A stretch of 64,000 bases of DNA. It comes from Struthidea cinerea (taxonomy: Eukaryota > Chordata > Aves > Passeriformes > Corcoracidae). The notes beneath the pieces were generated by a model. It did not search any database. It saw only the letters and a list, made by a program, of their open reading frames with translations, and was not told the DNA's origin. Where the stretch lies: assembly GCA_013397865.1 (NCBI GenBank), contig VZTI01005197.1, positions 444,948 through 508,947 of the forward strand, read 5' to 3'. Of this stretch, positions 50,404-62,190 are shown piece by piece. The position numbers were made by a program, and so were the translations under genes. The first letter of the stretch is position 1. Each line of letters begins with the position of its first letter.

Positions 50404-53042
50404 CTGAAATTTATTCCAAAAACTACAGTAATTAACAGAATTAACTCAGCAGATTATCTTTAGCAGATTTCTCTCAGCATAAAGAGAAAGAGTAGTGAAA
50501 TTATATCAACTTTCACCTTAATATGAAATATTATGAAATAACCTTGAAAATTACTCATCACTAGAAGGCTCAGACAAGTTCCATTAAGGTTTTCAGTTTC
50601 TGTAGGCTTTAATGTATTTCTCAGACAGCACATTCCAGAATAATGCTGGTCACAACTATTTTTTCAAGCACTGCAGTCACAGAATGCTTTGACGCTACCC
50701 GTGGCAGCATACGTGACTAAATCCATACAAGAAACACCAGGGCAAAAATGTTCTAATTTTCATACTCCCCTCAACACCACTACTGTACAACTGTATTTTG
50801 TGTATCTTGAAATAAAATTGTCTCTGAAGCCCCACTGATGTATTTTCCAGCTAGCCCCCTTGTCTGCTGAACTATAAAAAATGAATCACAAAATGAAAGA
50901 TGAGAAGTCAAAAGAAGAGTCAGTAGACACAGCCACTGCCTCTAGGCCCCCTTCTAATCATGCATTACCTCCAGAGCTCCTGCTGACTTTTTGCCAGCTT
51001 CTCAATAGGTCTACCTGTCAAACAAATGCCTCCTGGAAAAATAGGGTGCCAGGCAGTCATTTTTCTTTAACGTTATTACTGCTGAATACATTAGTTTTGA
51101 TTCATAAACAGCTGTGAGCAGCACTGTTTCTGCAACTTGACGGTATACTCTGCTGAGCAAACGTGGGGGTTTTTCAAGAAATCCAGAACTTCTGAATACA
51201 AAGGCTGTTGTCATACCCCTTCAAGTCCTAAATGGTAGGCTGCTTCATCTGACTCCTTCTCTGCAAGTAAATGCAGTCCTGCTTACATCTTACACGATGA
51301 CTATATTTACTGCCTTCATCCACCATATCAGCACAGTACAGAAAGACTTTTTAAGACCTTATTTAAAGAGAGTACTTTATAAACAACAGCAATAAACCCC
51401 AAAGAAGAAATAAAGAGACCCAAAATATCACTCTAGCAGAATTTAGGGGAAGTATCACCACTAGTTTATCGTTTGACAATATTGTTATGCCAACTGAAAA
51501 ATACATATTTTTTCATTACAGAGATGGAATGACATTAAGCAATCTTGCCAAAGCAAAAAGATAATCGCACATCATAACATGTAATTAAAACCACATGGTT
51601 CCCATAGGAACAGATCAGGAAAACAAATAACTTGGTGATGGACACAGCAGAAGAGCATGAACAGAACTGGGTAACTCAATGCTCAAGAAATGTTGATTTG
51701 GTTATAAAAGCAAGGTTTCCAGAACTTCTAAATAGTGTGAAGATATTCTAACAGCCTGACTGATAGAAAAAATAACCTGTGAGGTTAATTTTGGGTTGTT
51801 TTTTTTTTAGGATTACTTAATAAAGTTCATTATATGTGTGATGCACAAATAAAAAAAAAATTACAGATGTATTAAAACATATTTCCTAGAGAATTCACTT
51901 TATATCTTGGTTTGAGGGTCTCTTTCCCCACAGATTCTTGTTCTTTCTGCTATGCCAAAGGCAGTCATTCAGGAAAATCGATTCACACAACAGTGCTCTG
52001 TATAGGATCTATTCTTCTATACAGGTGGTATCTGTTCAGTATGTGTCAGATCAAATGTGTACCCGCTCTTATGGGCACAAAATACAGTACTTTCAGATAT
52101 TCAGATACATTCCAAAAGCATCGTAATATCCAGTACAGATTAATCTTAAATAAGTATAGTTGATATTTGTAGTTTCACAACTTGCTGAAATCCCAAGGAT
52201 ATGTTCCAAGTTCATTCTCTCTGAAAATGATTTGGAGGAGGATGAAGATCAAGACCACTGAATTGAGAGAGAAGGGATAGGACAAGTCCAGGACAACTTG
52301 GCTGTCATCTGTATTTTAATTTTATATTCAATTCAGTCTCTCAACATTATTAAATTAGTCTCTAAGATTACTTTTTAGTTTTAATAACTAAAATGTGCCA
52401 GAAAGTTTAAAGAAAATGGGGATGTGTTTTGAATACTCTATTCATTACTTTATCTGTATATATAAAATACCAGCAAAGGCTGAAAAAAGCAAACGAGTCT
52501 GCAGCTCATAAATTTTAGGGATTCTTTCCTGATGACATACCTTTGTCTGACAGAAGGGCAGCAGCAAGCCCTTCTCAGGAAATGTGAGCATTAGTATGCT
52601 TTTCAGACATTCAAGCCCTGCTGGATTTGTGAACCTACCCCTATTAGCTGGCTAGAAGCATATTCAGCTCATCTTCTTCTCTCTGCCATGTTTTTCAGAT
52701 CACTTCTGCTGAGAGGATAACAAAAGTTGCATCTGACAACACCAGCCACTCCAACCCAAGCTGAGCTGAAGCTGCCAGCTAGAACCGGCGTAAAGAAGCA
52801 AGAGCAGAGACTGAAACTGGCCGGGAGTGAAAGTTTGATTTTTAAATGCTGCTATCTGCAGTACTTCTGAAAAGCTGAGCAGAAAGACAGAAAGTATAGT
52901 TCTCAGCATAAGCTGAGAAGAAAGATGGGACAGCAATAGAAGGTTTATTCCACACTAATTTTAATTCTTCTAGACTCAAGCCCTAAAATTAAGAAACTTA
53001 TGTAAAAAACAAAGAGGAAGCACCCATACATGCATCCTACAA

Positions 53043-53057
53043 TAGTAGTAGTAGTAG

Positions 53058-53087
<30 letters not shown>
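53043..53087 (+). repeat. Compound TAG(6)/TAA(9) microsatellite
   Basis: Six TAG units (53043-53060) join directly to nine TAA units (53061-53087) without interruption, a likely length-variable locus. The G-to-A change in the unit suggests one founder array that mutated and then expanded in part. Confidence 0.95.
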
Positions 53088-53091
<4 letters not shown>

Positions 53092-54489
53092 GCAATACAG
53101 TCCTGACGACTGCCAAGGCTGTGTTCAGTTGGTTCTCAGTCTGAAAGTTCAAGTTAATTCTCACCAACTTAGGATAAACTGACAAAATTGTGCTCTGAGT
53201 GCCAGACGGCCTTCAATCAGTTTCAAATAACTTTAAATTTTGCTATAGGAAATTATCTTTCTCAGAACAGACATGAACCATGCAAGAGCCATAAAGAGCA
53301 TATGAGGCGAGAACCAAAATTACTCACAAACTGGGCCCAGGGCACCTAAAAGACATAGAAAACTCAGAAGTAAATTTGCAGAACTGTCTGCACAGCCAAA
53401 TACCTTGGACTCCAGTTAGCAGAGAATTTCAACACCTGTTTTCATCAAGGGTACTAAACATGTCCCTAAATACTCTGAAAAGCACTAGGCAAGACAACCA
53501 ACACCAACTGAGGTAAACAGACTAGTTCCACAACACAAGGTCTAACTCCTCCTGAGTAAGTGCTCCCCAAACAAACAATCAAAAAGCTCAAACTATCAGA
53601 ATTTTCAGTCTTTCTCATTCATATTTCAGGCCCAGTATGATTTAGGGAAAACTGAATATTTCAACCAGCTGGAACTACTTTCATCCCAGTAATTTTTAAT
53701 AGAACTAGTTTTGAAGCAGAATTATCATATACATCACTAAGATATGAATCAATGTTGCTGTTGTTTTTTACCAATCTGTTCCGATGATGAAGGGTACTTA
53801 CCTGAAGTGAATTCTCTCCCTGCATGAATCAATACATACATTAGAAGGACAAAAAAATTCTAAAGAACAGGTAAAAAAATTAAATAGTTGGAGGCAATTG
53901 GACAAAATGGGCAAACCCATTCATTGTTAATATGCAAATAAAACCTCCATTAAAACCAAGATTTGAATTTAAATAAGGAATTTATCTTCAGTTTTGTGCA
54001 TTATTTTCAAGTCTCCATGTTCCTAGTCTAGGCCCAAATGCTCAAAACGTTGGTTTTTAGAACACTAAAATGTTTCACCATTCAAGAATGTTTCTTTTTT
54101 TCCATTTTTTGCCAGTCAAAGCTAATTGAATCCCATTTCACCAATACTGCCAGCAACTGGAAGTCTCATTTTTCGGTGAAAAAATGTCTTAACAAAAACG
54201 TCACCCAACTCTGTATAGAATAATGGCTCAAAAATGTGAACCCCCACACCAATGGGCACTTTGTACCCAGCCCATCAGACAGCCCCCAAGACCTGCTCCC
54301 AGTTCAGGTCACACAACCTATTCAGGCCCTCATGTAATTTCTTCTCACTTCTGGTAAACCTTGCACAAAATGAACTACAAGCAGGTCATTTGTTACACCT
54401 GTTAAGAGAGAGGCTACTCTGAAGAAAGAAGCTTTTGAAAGGTACGATAAACTCAGTGTTCTGAGTTACCAGAATAAAGATACTCTCAC

Positions 54490-54511
54490 TCAAAAAAAAA
54501 AAAATAAAAAT
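54490..54511 (+). repeat. A-rich run
   Basis: Twelve or more A, then TAAAAATAA. No SINE or LINE body recognised upstream. Confidence 0.7.
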
Positions 54512-56266
54512 AAGCAGGAAATGAGCATCACTGTCACAGATCCAGCTAAGATAGACATTCATAGTAACTAAACTGAGAGGTCGAAGATGACTAGATTAAG
54601 TATTTATGGGTTTCTCTCACTTTCCTTGAAGTTGCCACTGAGGTTTACTTTAGAGTATTCCTGTTTAACTAAACTTCACAATAAGCTGACTTCATTCATC
54701 TATGAGATTTATGCATTTCTTCATGCTGAAATGACCTCATGTCACTATTGTGTATTTAGTGATAAGAAGGTCTCATTCCAGCAATACAGCCATGTGGAAC
54801 ACATTACTCCAAAACCTATTAAGTATAAAACATTCGGCATTTATTTACCACATCGAGGGAACAGAGTCCTTAAAAGGTTATTTAGACTATGGCATGGAGA
54901 CTAAAACATACCCAGCATCCCATTGATTTGACAGCCTGCCATCACTGCCTCATATAGTCATAATTAGAACATAATACATACACACACACTGTCTTCTGGG
55001 AAAACATTCCCAATTACAAAGAGCCACAAGGAGAACAGCACTGCTTTTGACAGCTGGAATGCACATATTGTCATAATCCTGCTGGATACCTACTGTAAGT
55101 GAAAGGTATGTATCTTCCTGAACCTACAAAAGGTGATGTCAGATTGAATAAAAGTCTGTGTTGTAGGCCCATCCACCTGCGTGCCACATTGATGACTCCA
55201 GCTTTTGCTGAGGGGGAGGAAAATTGCTTGTCGTTTTTCTTAACCAATATAACTCATACATCTATTTAAATCAGAAACAGGATTTGGGGGAAGAAAATGC
55301 TTTTCAAGTCTTGTCTCTATTGCAAATATAACAGCTCCACCTTGAGGTAGGACGCAGTGAATGTTAGTAGAAGGTGCAGTCAAGTTGAAGATGCCCATCA
55401 GCATACAGTCAGCCACAACCACCTAAAACATGAACTGACATCTCCCGGTGTCCCTTTGTGCTTATCTTCTTAGCATACAAGAAGGCATGTGTGCACATGA
55501 TGCATGTGTCTGGACAAATTTACTGAAGAGAAATTAAATATATATCAAATAAACATCAATTTGACAGAGCAGCTCCCAAGGATGATACAAGTCAAGCATA
55601 ACAAGGCCCGATAGAAATAGTCCTTCAGGAGCAGGAATTATCGAAGCTTCTCTCTGAGGAGTGCACACAAACAAATTTCAGACCATTAATTTTTTTTCAT
55701 TATCATATTCTTCCTAAATGAGGAGTAAAAAGATTAATACATTTCAATGTTTCATTTAAATCACTATTCAAATATTCTGAGATAACAATTTCAATACACT
55801 GCTAAGCATTGCGAGTAAGTAATCTGCTTTTCAAGTATTAATGACAGTATTTATAGTTAAATGGGGGGTTATTTTAAAAACTGAACTGCTAAATATCAAC
55901 TTGCATGTTTTTCAGACTACTTCAGGAGTTTTATTTTTAATTGAAAGCGTAACAGTATTTAGAACTTTTCTAATAAATCCAAATTGTGTCAGTTAGATTG
56001 GCAAGTCCAGAGAGACATAAAACCTGTGTTGCATTTAACTGGATGTTAATAAGGGTACTGAGATAAATTGGCTATGGCACGTATTACACATTTGGTTGAA
56101 GACTATCAGTAAGTAGAAACAGTATTTGCAGCAAAAATCAGAGTAAGCTATACCTGTAGAACAAAATGATCATAGAATAATGGAAAAAAATCATCATCAA
56201 AGGAGTTCACCACTCAAAAGAGGGCACACAAGTAGTCAACTTGAGAAAAGACAGGAATCAGCCATT

Positions 56267-56853
56267 TGTGCTGGTTTTAGCTGGGATAGAGTAAATCTTC
56301 TTCACAGTAGCTAGGATGGGGCTGTGTTTTGGATATGTACTGGAAACACTGTGGGCAATACAGGGATGTTTTAGTTAGTGCTGAGCAGTGCTTACACTGA
56401 GTCAAAGCCTTTTCTACTACTCACACCACTCCACCAGCAAGGAGGCTGTAGGTGCACAAGAAGCTGGGAGGTGACACATTTGGGACAGCTGATCTCAACT
56501 GACCGAAGCTGATGCTCCGTATCGCCTGACATCATGGTCAGCATATGAAGCTGAGCAAAGAAGGAACAGGAGGACATTTGGAGTGATGGCACTGATCTTC
56601 CCAGGTAATCACTACACATAATGGAGCCCTGCTTTCCTGAAGATGGCTCAACACCTGCCTGCTCATGGGAACTAATAAACAAATTCCTTGTGCTCTGTGT
56701 GTGCGCAGCTTTTGCTTTCCCTATTAAACTGTCTTTAAAGTGTCTTTATCTCAGCCCAAGAGTTTTCTTACTTTACACTGCAGTGGTGGGGAGAGGGGAG
56801 AAGTGGAAGTGGTTGTGTGGTGCTTAGTTTTTGGCCAGGGTTAAACCACAAGA
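56267..56853 (+). mobile_element. ERVL-type solo LTR
   Basis: The block opens TGTGCTGGTTTTAGCTGGGA and continues with TTCTTCACAGTAGCTAGGAT and GGGGCTGTGTTTTGGAT, then GGGATGTTTTAGTTAGTGCT and GAGCAGTGCTTACACTGAGT, the order of a very common avian ERVL-type LTR. A decayed TATA box (GCATATGAAG, 56541-56550, where relatives have CATATAAAG) is followed by polyadenylation signals AATAAA (56674-56679) and ATTAAA (56723-56728). The end reads GGGTTAAACCACAAGA, where family members end ACCACGACA. Flanking CCATT (56262-56266) and TCATT (56854-56858) agree at 4 of 5 bases, fitting a decayed target-site duplication. A small local duplication (TGTCTTTA twice) lies at about 56730-56750. No internal genes flank it, so it is a solo LTR. 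Open frames here are incidental. Confidence 0.92.
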
Positions 56854-56858
56854 TCATT

Positions 56859-56928
56859 CTGGAAAAAAACAAAAAAAAACCAAACCAAACCAAACCAAAC
56901 AAACACAAAAAAAAAAAAAAAACACCAG
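56859..56928 (+). repeat. A/C-rich tract with CAAAC pentamers
   Basis: A run is followed by about five CAAAC/CCAAA pentamers and another run of about 16 A, abutting the 3' end of the ERVL LTR. Same class and strand as the other A/C-rich tracts. The Lys/Gln/Thr-rich open frame over it is compositional. Confidence 0.85.
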
Positions 56929-59900
56929 AAAGAAAAATTACAGGGGACTGACAGAAGCACAACTTCGAAAACATGTTAAGAAAGTTATTTTGCAGGTAAG
57001 AAATATAAAAGATGAAAAGAGACTGAAATTTTGTCTTATTTAAGTGAATGGGAATTCTGCCATTAAGACTTAAGAAAACAATCCCACCCTTTGGATATGG
57101 GTAGGATTCATTCTCTTTTTTCTCTGAAGTGTATAGAAACTTATTGTGACCTTACCAGCATTGACAAGAGCTAAGACTGTAAGTATTGCAAAACCATTGA
57201 CCTAGTTTATAAATTAATTTAATCCATTAACCATTGAAGACAATGAGGAGCTTCATTTAAAAAGCCATTTTTGCTAGTTCCAAGATGACAGGAACATGAA
57301 AGAGACTTTACACCTGGATAAAGAGCAGATAGTTTCCTAATTTTTTTTTTTCTTATGTGAAGAGTAATATACAAAATATATTTCAAATTTATTAAACGTT
57401 TCTGGCCCAAACTATGACTCTTCACAAAAAATACAGGGTAAGCCTGTTACTTTCTTTGCCAGATTGCTTTATTTCTAGCTTTATTAAGGGAAACACAATG
57501 TTATCCTGATGCGAAAATGCAACACAATAATAAGCATTAGTTTGATTTTAAAATTCAGTCAGCATCTATAATTTGCAATGCAATCTCTTTTATGGCTTAT
57601 TAAAATAAGTGTTAGTGAAACATAATTTTAATTCTACACAGCTGAACAGACTCATATATATTTATGACTGCAACAGATGTTTCTATGGGCTCATTTAGAT
57701 CGCTTCTCCTTGCATTCCCCTCAGCTGATGAGGTGCCCTTCTATGTTACAAGGAATTCCTTTTACATCACAGTGTACAGCTGGTTAAAAACACCATCTGC
57801 ACTCATAAATGCCTGGATTGTATTTAGCCACAATATACAGAACTTGAGAATGCCTAATGAAAGCTGGAGATGAAATTTTACATTATACTAGATGGCATTT
57901 GCACACGTTCAACTTTTAAGTCCCTAAATACTGTTTATGTTGTTAAAATAACTCAAAGTAGGATTTTACCAGCATTTGTTTTGTGGTGGCCATTTGGACC
58001 AACACAAGATCAAATTGTGATTTAACCATCTTTTTTCTAATCAGTGTAGCTTGCTTTCCTAAAGTTTTCTAACAACTTATAAAGATCACTCACATCACAA
58101 GATATTGCCATTTTTTCAAACATTACTATGTTGTTAATCTTTTTGTAAATATTACTTCTGTTCTGCAGTTTCTGGACACACGAAAAGCACCAAACTTTAA
58201 ACATAATAATTAAGAAAATATTAAATTCAGTGGTTCTTCTATTCAAATGTAATACTGAATCCTTTCAAAGCTATTTTCTGGACTCCCAGGCCTGTATTTC
58301 ACAGGTTTAATTCGTCAGAGCTGTTAAAATTCCCAGCAAATGCCAACCTTTACTTCTATAAACTAAGAAGAATTTTGAAAACGCAACACATTTGATGATT
58401 CACCTCTGCAACAATAGTCACTTTGAAGAAAACACATGCCTGGCACTAACAGCTTTTGAAGCCCTATTACACCTATGTGAGAAAATAATATAATTACCAC
58501 AGAGAAATGCAACTTTAGGAGGATCTAAGTACCCTCAGTTTTGTTTGTTGTTTTATGTTTGGTTGAGTTAATTTTGCTTTTTACATATAACTGTACTGAA
58601 GTTGCAAACTTCCAGGGTGTTGTTGAAGAAGGGTCAGTTTTGCCCTACTGAAATAAACAGGAGTACTTGTTTTTCAGCTCAAAAGGACGGTATTTTCCAT
58701 CCTGTTCCACTAATGAGAGACTTTATAAATTGAAAACATGATATTTAGAACCAAAGAGAATAAGTATATATCAATGAGACATTTTTTTCTATTGTTCAGA
58801 AATTACCAGCAGCTATAGTAACATTCTTTTGGTTCACCTCTGTTTAATAGCAGACATGAGTTTGGAAATCTTTATAGGAAGAGAGAGAAATTTATTTTAA
58901 TTACTAAACATTAAAAAAATAATTTCTAGGAAATCTTCTCCAGAAGACTTGTAGAGGTTTATTTGTAACAAATTGCTGCACTTCAGGTAACTTCTAAGTC
59001 AATCCAGAATCTTAGAGCTGTGCTTTGGTCACTGCTGTCATTCACTCGAGATACAGGATTTAGTGTCAAGTCAGGAAGGGAGACGAAAACAACTATCACA
59101 TCTGTTTGAAGTTACACACCCCAGTAAAAATGCGTCCTTCAGAGTGGTAATTAAAGCAGTTTTGTTAATTCTAAGAGTCTGATCTACGTAAATAAGTACT
59201 ATTGGTGAATAAGCGTCTGACAAGGCTATCAGAACAAAGCAGAGCTAACATTAACATTTACGGTGGTGTCGAGATGTTGAGTCTACCTGTCAGATGGTAG
59301 TCTTGGCTAAGATGGATGTCTGAAAATCTACTTGCTCCCCAAGCCCTTTTTAGACAGGCGAAACAATTTACTTCTGAGCCAAGAATTGTCTAACCCGTAC
59401 AACAATAGCACACCTTCCATTTTATTTCAGTAACTGAAAGAAAGCAGACTAAACTTCTGTTATAAAGCAGTTTCACTGTCAGCTTTAAAAGACTCATTTC
59501 CAGCACTAATTCTACTTTTCAGAAATCAAGTGCTCATAAAGAAAAAACCTATAGAAATTAAATAAATACAAGATTTCCATCAAATCTCTCAGAATGTCAG
59601 GATTGCCAGTATACAGAATAGTTCCACCAAGAGTATGTATTTAATTCTTGGGTGGAATGGGTTTGATCCTGTCTTGTCCTTCTCTTCATAAATATGCCTG
59701 GTGGTTTTATTTAGCTGGTTGCTTATGTACTGCCAGCTTGTTTGTAATGTTATTATTTGGGGATATTGGTATTATTCATAATAGCAACAGAATTTTGAAG
59801 AAAGATATATTTTTCTTTAAGAAATGCTATTTCTTAAAAAAGGGCTAAATTTAGAGATTACATGAGGAGATTGTTCAATTCTGAGGTGTTTAACAGCTAG

Positions 59901-62079
59901 AATTCAGGCCACATACATATGACGTGTTTAGGGGCTTGTATGGTCAACTTTATGCACAAGTGAAACCTCTAAAACACATTCTGTTTGTCCCAAATTGAAG
60001 ATTTTCTTCCCATTCTGATTATGTGTATGCAATAAGCTAAGAAACTGTGGTATAAACAATGCAACAGATTCTTTCTGAACCTGCCAACAGACTCAATAAA
60101 ACTGTAAGCCTTATACAGTAAATCTAAAACTGAATTATGACACAATGACAACTTAGGTCCTAATCACTGAAAGTAATTATTATGTCACATTTCATGAGAA
60201 CTTTCACATCTATTCTCAAAGTCCATAAAATCTGAACACCTCTTTGCTGGGTGTATTTCCTTTTAAATTCAGGAGAATGCTGCAGCAGAGGTAGAATGAG
60301 AGACTAGTCTTATTTTCAAACATCTTACTGATTTCACTAAAGGAAAGTGCAATAAAAACAAACCAGAAATTCCACTTGCATGATTCGTCTCATTAGCTTC
60401 AGATTTAAATATGGTGTTAAGTAGTTAAATTTCTGAAGAGTTTTGAAATAATAAACCAAGATTAAAAAAAAAAATCAGAAAATAAGTTCTTCTGAAAAGA
60501 ACTATCATAATATAAAAAGACCTTGGTCTAATATTCTGCATTTAAAACAGTATTAAAATATTAATATTAAAAACACAGCACTAAAGGAAGAATAATTATT
60601 TAATAATATTGAATAATATTTTAATATTTATCATGTACCTTGGGATTTTAGTCAAAGCTTCTGTGAGAGAAAAACAAGCCTGGAAAAGAATGTGTACATC
60701 CTTCGTGAATTACTAAAGCCCCAGCAAATTACTGTGGATATCCAGGCAACCATTCACCTGCTGCTATCAAATGAGAAAAGAACAGTTACCTTGGCAACTG
60801 CTCTATCTCATATTACACTGTGTTACTTCCAAGACAAAAACATGGTCTTAGGAGAGAGTTGTGGAGACCATGTGGGTTTTACACTTTCACTGGCAATGTC
60901 CTCAGGGACACCAAAACAGGCTTATAAAGCCATCCCAATTCTCAATTAGATAGAAAAGAAATGCATTTTCATTATATGAAATGCAACTAGGTATCGTCTC
61001 CATCTTAGTCAATGTATGGACCATAAATTTTGTAGGGAGGATTTTATTTTGTTTCCCTTTAATTTTCAAGGGGAAGAAATATTCATCAGATTCCTCAGGA
61101 GATTCAAATTACACCACACATGTGTAATATAGAAAAGAATATAGGCATGTACTGTGTATTTCACAGTTCCCTCAGAATTGTATAGATTCATGTGAAATGC
61201 ACTATAGGACACTGTGTCATCTCTTAGTGACTGCAGTACCCACGCACATCAGATATGAGCTAGAACTGCTGAGATTTTAAAGAGTATAACAAAGCATATT
61301 GGTTTTATTACTAAATTATGCAAGACTTCCTCCAAAGAAGAACAACAGAGTTTTATATATAATCTGACACAAAATTAAGAAACCAAGAAGCTCATTTTAA
61401 AATGGTTTAAGAAGGTCACAGTTATTATGAAAAAAAATTTAACATTTTTGGTACGAGAAGCCTCTGTCCTTCTGTCTATACCAAACATAATATCACAAGA
61501 CTGACATCCAGAACCTAATTAAAATTCCCATTCAAGACATGGACAGAATTTTTAAAAAGCAATTTAAATAACAGTTCCTAAAAATTATGGAGAAGAGTGG
61601 CTGTTTCTATTTCCCCACAAACAAATGTGCTTATATACGAACTTTTTTCTAAATAAAAAGGAGGGGGAAATAAATTTTTTAAGTCAAGTACAGGGTATTT
61701 AAAGCAAAATAGTTAAGGCAATGAAAAAGTGATATATCAAGAATTATACTACAGGTTACTAAATCCTCTAGTTGAACTCTCGAGTAACCATTCTTCCACT
61801 GAATGATCAATGTCCTAGTTTGGACAAATTTGGAGGAGAATATCCTCTGATAGAAGTCAGTTTAAAGACACAGACGAGATTGGTGGGCATAGGGTAGCGA
61901 TAGGGGATACACATTATAAAGTCACCCCAAGACAATCAACAACCCCAAAAAAACAACAGTGTTAAGCTGAAAACTTCAATTATTCAAAAGAGTGCAGTTG
62001 TCCAGCAGTTAGATTGGGATTTCCCAGACTGGACTGAACAGATATAACACAAGAATCATGCCTTTAATAGTGACTTTTC
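56929..62079. other. AT-rich unique DNA, no gene recognised
   Basis: About 5.1 kb. Open frames are 60-85 codons with no recognised domain, including the 85-codon frame at 60692-60949 that contains the X-box-like site. A very AT-rich patch at 60530-60640 is covered as a finding. No RNA gene or transposon recognised. Confidence 0.5.
60785..60798. promoter_or_regulatory. Second candidate RFX X-box
   Basis: GTTACCTTGGCAAC fits the X-box consensus GTNRCC-N2-RGYAAC with a two-base spacer, close to classical RFX sites of the GTTACCATGGCAAC type. It lies in AT-rich DNA with no visible promoter. It is the second such match in the window. A chance match is quite possible. Confidence 0.28.
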
Positions 62080-62190
62080 CCCCACAGTGCTTTAAACATC
62101 TAATGCATGCACTTCACACGTATTAGCATAGTTATACCTACTTTACAGGCAGGTTAAGTCCGGCACATAGAAATTAAGCACCTGTCTCAT
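62080..62190 (-). mobile_element. MIR-like SINE fragment (3' half)
   Basis: The plus strand reads AGTGCTTTAAACATCTAATG, later TATACCTACTTTACAGGCAG and GTTAAGTCCGGCACATAGAA, then ATTAAGCACCTGTCTCATCA. This follows the reverse complement of the MIR 3' half (low-copy amniote MIR: 'GCTTTACA...ACCTATTTTACAG..GAAACTGAGGCACAGAGAAATTAAGTGACTTGCCC'). Divergence is high and boundaries are uncertain, as expected for a fossil shared across amniotes. Chance similarity is not excluded. Confidence 0.45.

Larger units (their letters stand above)
47412..56266. other. AT-rich unique DNA, no gene recognised
   Basis: About 8.9 kb. Open frames are 60-105 codons with no domain; the poly-Tyr frame at 52976-53185 is the TAA/TAG microsatellite read on the minus strand. 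Simple repeats are listed separately. The stretch 52500-52930 is somewhat GC-richer but unrecognised. No RNA gene or transposon identified. Confidence 0.5.

Noticed and set aside
51905..51960. TCTCTTTCCCCACAG-like splice acceptor
   Set aside because: No coding exon or matching donor follows; pyrimidine-AG words occur often by chance.
52976..53185. Minus-strand frame with a long poly-Tyr run
   Set aside because: It is the translated TAA/TAG microsatellite.
56166..56186. ATCATAGAATAATGG, like a CR1 tail octamer
   Set aside because: Only about 15 bp and no CR1 body beside it; not enough to call an element.
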